A stretch of 64,000 nt of DNA from Chlorogloeopsis sp. ULAP01. Lineage in GTDB: Bacteria; Cyanobacteriota; Cyanobacteriia; Cyanobacteriales; Nostocaceae. The stretch lies in the NCBI RefSeq assembly GCF_030381805.1, contig NZ_JAUDRH010000016.1, positions 124,001 through 188,000 on the forward strand, given 5' to 3'. The notes beneath the pieces are model-generated. The model made no database searches. It was not told the DNA's origin and was given only the letters and a program-made list of their open reading frames with translations. Shown here piece by piece: positions 61,454-64,000 of this stretch (its first letter is position 1; each line of letters opens with the position of its first letter). Made by a program: the position numbers and the translations under genes.

Positions 61454-64000
61454 ATGAGAATATTAATTTGTAACGAAAGATTTTTATTTCGATTCGGACT
61501 AGATCGGGTGCTGCTGACGATCGCTAAAGGGTTGGCAGAAAAAGGCCATGAAATTTACATGATGGGCAATCGCTGTGATGAAGACATTGTCAGGCAGATA
61601 GCCAAAGACTTTATCACTGTTCCACCAGCCCCCGATGATTATGCCAATTCTAACGAGTTCACTGCTCAGTGGCTAGAGCAAAATTGGTACAGCGTTTTTG
61701 GGAGCACTTGCCAACCGGATGTAATTTTGTTTGCCGGATGGCCTTTTTTCCAAGCCGTTGAATTTTTCCGCAAAGTCTGCAAAACAGTGATTTTTCAGGA
61801 TCACGGGGCAGTACCGATTGATGGTTTTTCTGGACACGCTTTATACATTCAAAACAAGGTGCGGCAAATGCGACGCACTTTTCTGCCCAAAACAACAAGC
61901 ATAATTGCCGTTAGCGATTTTATTGCTCACTCGCAAAGTATCCCCGATCGCGGGCAAAAAGATGGAGTTATCACTATACTCAATGGAGCCAACCACCTAG
62001 AATTATCGGTTTGGCAAGCACAATTTTTAACAGCAGGCAATAGTCTCCAACAAGCTTTATTCCGAGTTGAAAATCTTCTCCAACAAGGGCAAAAGTGCAT
62101 CCTGAACCTCGGACGTTGGGAGCCGAATTGCTACAAAAATTCGGAAGCTTGCTTCGAGATTATGCGTAGGCTAGTTCAACGACATCCTCAGGCAGTTTTG
62201 CTGATTTTAGCTCATCCTTTAGATATCGACATTCCCCAAGACTTACAAGCACATATTCAACCGCTAGGATTCCCAGACGACGCAGAACTACAAGAAATTA
62301 TGAAACGCGTGACGCTGGGAATTTCTGTATCGCTTTGGGAAGGTTTTAACTTGCCACTAGCCGAGATGCAATGGCTACAGCAGCCAGCCCTTGTATTCAA
62401 CCTTGGCGCTCATCCGGAAGTCGTTGTACATCCTTGGTTTTTGTGCGCCGATGCAGTAGAGATGGCAGAAAAAGCGGATTGCGTTTTGGCAGGCAAAATT
62501 CCCAATCAAGTTATATCGCCTGACAATTACAAGAGGTTCCAATCTCAATTCCGTTGGGAAAGCGTTGTGCAAAACTATTGTGACTGTCTTGAGAGTGCAG
62601 TGCAAACCACATTAAACCGTGATGTTAATCTTCCCTTACTAATTATAGATGTCACCAATAGCTGCCGCGATCCTGCTAATTCTGGTGTAATTAGAGTGAC
62701 ACGGCAAATTTGCCGCGCCCTGCAAAAACATTGCGCACCTGTCTTTGTAGTTTGGGATTTTACAAGCGATCGCTACGTGCTTCCTTCCCAAGCAGGTTAT
62801 CAGCAATTAAGCCAGTTTAACGGCCCAGAAATGCCCAACTACGCCCAGACAGTTCTGGAACGTTTTGGCAGCATCCCCCTCGACGAATTTCTGGCACTCG
62901 ATTCGGGAGCGCAAGGGCGGGCAGTTTTGTTTTTCTTTGCCGAAACTATCATCGATCCACGCTGTACAAAGGCTATTACTTACGTCAAGCAGCAGCAGTG
63001 GCAAACAGCTGCCATCCTCTACGATCTAATTCCGGTAATGCATCCGGAGTTTTGCAGCCCATCTATAAACGCACTGTTTCCTCCATATTTGGAGATGTTG
63101 GCGAGTGTCGATGTCATTATCCCAATTTCTGAATATTCTGCCAAGTGCGTTCAAGATTATTGGTATCTCCAGAACTTGACACATGGCAAGGTGAGCACTG
63201 TCTTACTACCTGGAGAATTTGGTCAGCATCCTCGTAATATGAAGATGCCTAACCTTAAATCCAGTTCTGTAAATATGCTGTGCGTTTCTACCCTAGAACC
63301 GCGCAAAAACCACCGCAACCTGCTCAAAGCCTGTGAAATATTAGCCGAGAAATATCCCCAACTGGATTGGCATCTGACACTCGTTGGCAACCGCTATGAT
63401 GGTGCGCCAGAAGTCTATCAAGCTGTCGAAGAGGCATCAGCAAAAGAACCCCGCATTCAGTGGTTGGGAGTAGTAGATGATGCGACATTGCATCGACTAT
63501 ACGAGGAATCCACCTTCACCGTTTATAGTTCCTTGGTGGAAGGATACGGTATGCCGATTTTGGAAAGCATTTGGCATGGAAGAGTTTGTCTGTGTCATTG
63601 CCAAGGTGTGATGGCTGAGTTAGCAGCAGGAGGTGGTTGTGTTGTAGTAGATATGACTAATCCTCAAGCATTAGCTAAAGCAATTTATAACTTGTCAGGC
63701 GATAGCGATCGCACCTTACTTGCTGAATTATCTCAAGCAGCAATTGACCGCACGCTCAAAACTTGGGAAGATTACACCCAGGAAGTACTGACTGCCTTAG
63801 GTCTGGAGGAAACATACACTATGGTTGTGAATGCTACAAAGACCCAGAACCTAGATACCCTCCGTTACGAGGATCTACTTTACCCAAACTGTCTGCTTCA
63901 GCGTTGGCAGATGAATGATTCGGAGCGTGTAGCCTTGATTGGCTTGCTAGCACAACACCAGCCGAAATGTAGTATTGAGATTGGTACTTATTACGGAGGT
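61454..64000 (+). CDS. Large multi-domain glycosyltransferase, incomplete at the window end
   Basis: Open frame of 849 codons from the ATG, still open at 64000; it is absent from simple ORF lists because it has no stop in the window. Domain 1 (about 1-380): GT4-like with SLWEGFNLPLAEMQW (about 293) and LNLGRWEPN. Domain 2 (about 395-780): second GT-B with NSGVIRVTRQICRALQKH, VSTLEPRKNHRNLLKACE and SLVEGYGMPILESIWHG (about 693). From about residue 815 a third, class I methyltransferase-like domain starts, IEIGTYYGG at the edge. ATG lies 13 bp behind the preceding stop, so it is in the same operon. Likely builds the glycan exported by Wzm/Wzt. Confidence 0.9.
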   Translation, partial: MRILICNERFLFRFGLDRVLLTIAKGLAEKGHEIYMMGNRCDEDIVRQIAKDFITVPPAPDDYANSNEFTAQWLEQNWYSVFGSTCQPDVILFAGWPFFQAVEFFRKVCKTVIFQDHGAVPIDGFSGHALYIQNKVRQMRRTFLPKTTSIIAVSDFIAHSQSIPDRGQKDGVITILNGANHLELSVWQAQFLTAGNSLQQALFRVENLLQQGQKCILNLGRWEPNCYKNSEACFEIMRRLVQRHPQAVLLILAHPLDIDIPQDLQAHIQPLGFPDDAELQEIMKRVTLGISVSLWEGFNLPLAEMQWLQQPALVFNLGAHPEVVVHPWFLCADAVEMAEKADCVLAGKIPNQVISPDNYKRFQSQFRWESVVQNYCDCLESAVQTTLNRDVNLPLLIIDVTNSCRDPANSGVIRVTRQICRALQKHCAPVFVVWDFTSDRYVLPSQAGYQQLSQFNGPEMPNYAQTVLERFGSIPLDEFLALDSGAQGRAVLFFFAETIIDPRCTKAITYVKQQQWQTAAILYDLIPVMHPEFCSPSINALFPPYLEMLASVDVIIPISEYSAKCVQDYWYLQNLTHGKVSTVLLPGEFGQHPRNMKMPNLKSSSVNMLCVSTLEPRKNHRNLLKACEILAEKYPQLDWHLTLVGNRYDGAPEVYQAVEEASAKEPRIQWLGVVDDATLHRLYEESTFTVYSSLVEGYGMPILESIWHGRVCLCHCQGVMAELAAGGGCVVVDMTNPQALAKAIYNLSGDSDRTLLAELSQAAIDRTLKTWEDYTQEVLTALGLEETYTMVVNATKTQNLDTLRYEDLLYPNCLLQRWQMNDSERVALIGLLAQHQPKCSIEIGTYYGG

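Overview
The window comes from a filamentous or otherwise Nostocales-like cyanobacterium. Direct signs are chlorophyll synthase (chlG), the cytochrome b6f subunit PetP, a CrtR-type beta-carotene hydroxylase, an acyl-lipid desaturase, many cyanobacteria-restricted DUF proteins (DUF3086, DUF3119, DUF4359, DUF3604), frequent HIP1-like GCGATCGC octamers in genes, and AT-rich spacers with short palindromic and heptamer repeats. The species cannot be named from this sequence alone. There is one tRNA gene, tRNA-His(GUG), and no rRNA, CRISPR array, intact IS or prophage.

Layout. 0-5.5 kb: a GAF-rich methyl-accepting chemotaxis protein and a CheA-like protein without its ATPase domain. 5.5-7.1 kb: siroheme genes cobA and sirB. 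7.1-11.8 kb: manganese catalase, DUF4359 protein, tRNA-His, a small secreted protein and a membrane-anchored GTPase. 12.1-15.9 kb: a TetR regulator fused to a catalytically dead tyrosine-recombinase-like domain, divergent from an acyl-lipid desaturase across two palindromic operators, then an alpha/beta hydrolase-tetR operon behind a 13-bp inverted repeat. 15.9-20.9 kb: DoxX, MAPEG and pentapeptide membrane proteins, a TPR lipoprotein and an RmlD-like reductase.

21.6-26.3 kb: seven same-strand, mostly uncharacterised genes (BON protein, two lipoproteins, a repeat protein, an SH3 protein and two unknowns) that look like one envelope module. 26.5-31.2 kb: glycine cleavage operon gcvT-gcvH-gcvP. 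31.7-37.1 kb: sulfate importer sbpA-cysT-cysW without cysA, then a PHP/DUF3604 protein. 37.5-39.1 kb: a secreted beta-helix protein with 81-bp repeats. 39.3-42.9 kb: a lipid-themed run (MlaE-like permease, DUF3119, DUF3086, plsY). 43.4-50.4 kb: small membrane protein, sppA, aroH, crtR, pyk and an alpha/beta hydrolase.

50.4-55.5 kb: a ChaN-like protein, a zinc dehydrogenase, a small Cys-rich membrane protein, then petP, a Get3d-like ArsA ATPase and chlG on one strand. 55.9 kb to the end: an ABC-dependent surface polysaccharide locus (Wzm, Wzt with sugar-binding tail, a two-methyltransferase protein, a methyltransferase with an uninterrupted heptad coiled coil, and a very large glycosyltransferase that runs off the window).

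The strongest candidates for undescribed biology are the TetR-recombinase fusion with its twin operators, the kinase-less CheA-like protein paired with a diverged MCP, the seven-gene envelope module, and the coiled-coil methyltransferase that could set polysaccharide chain length. All functional statements are inferred from sequence reading alone; no database search was run.
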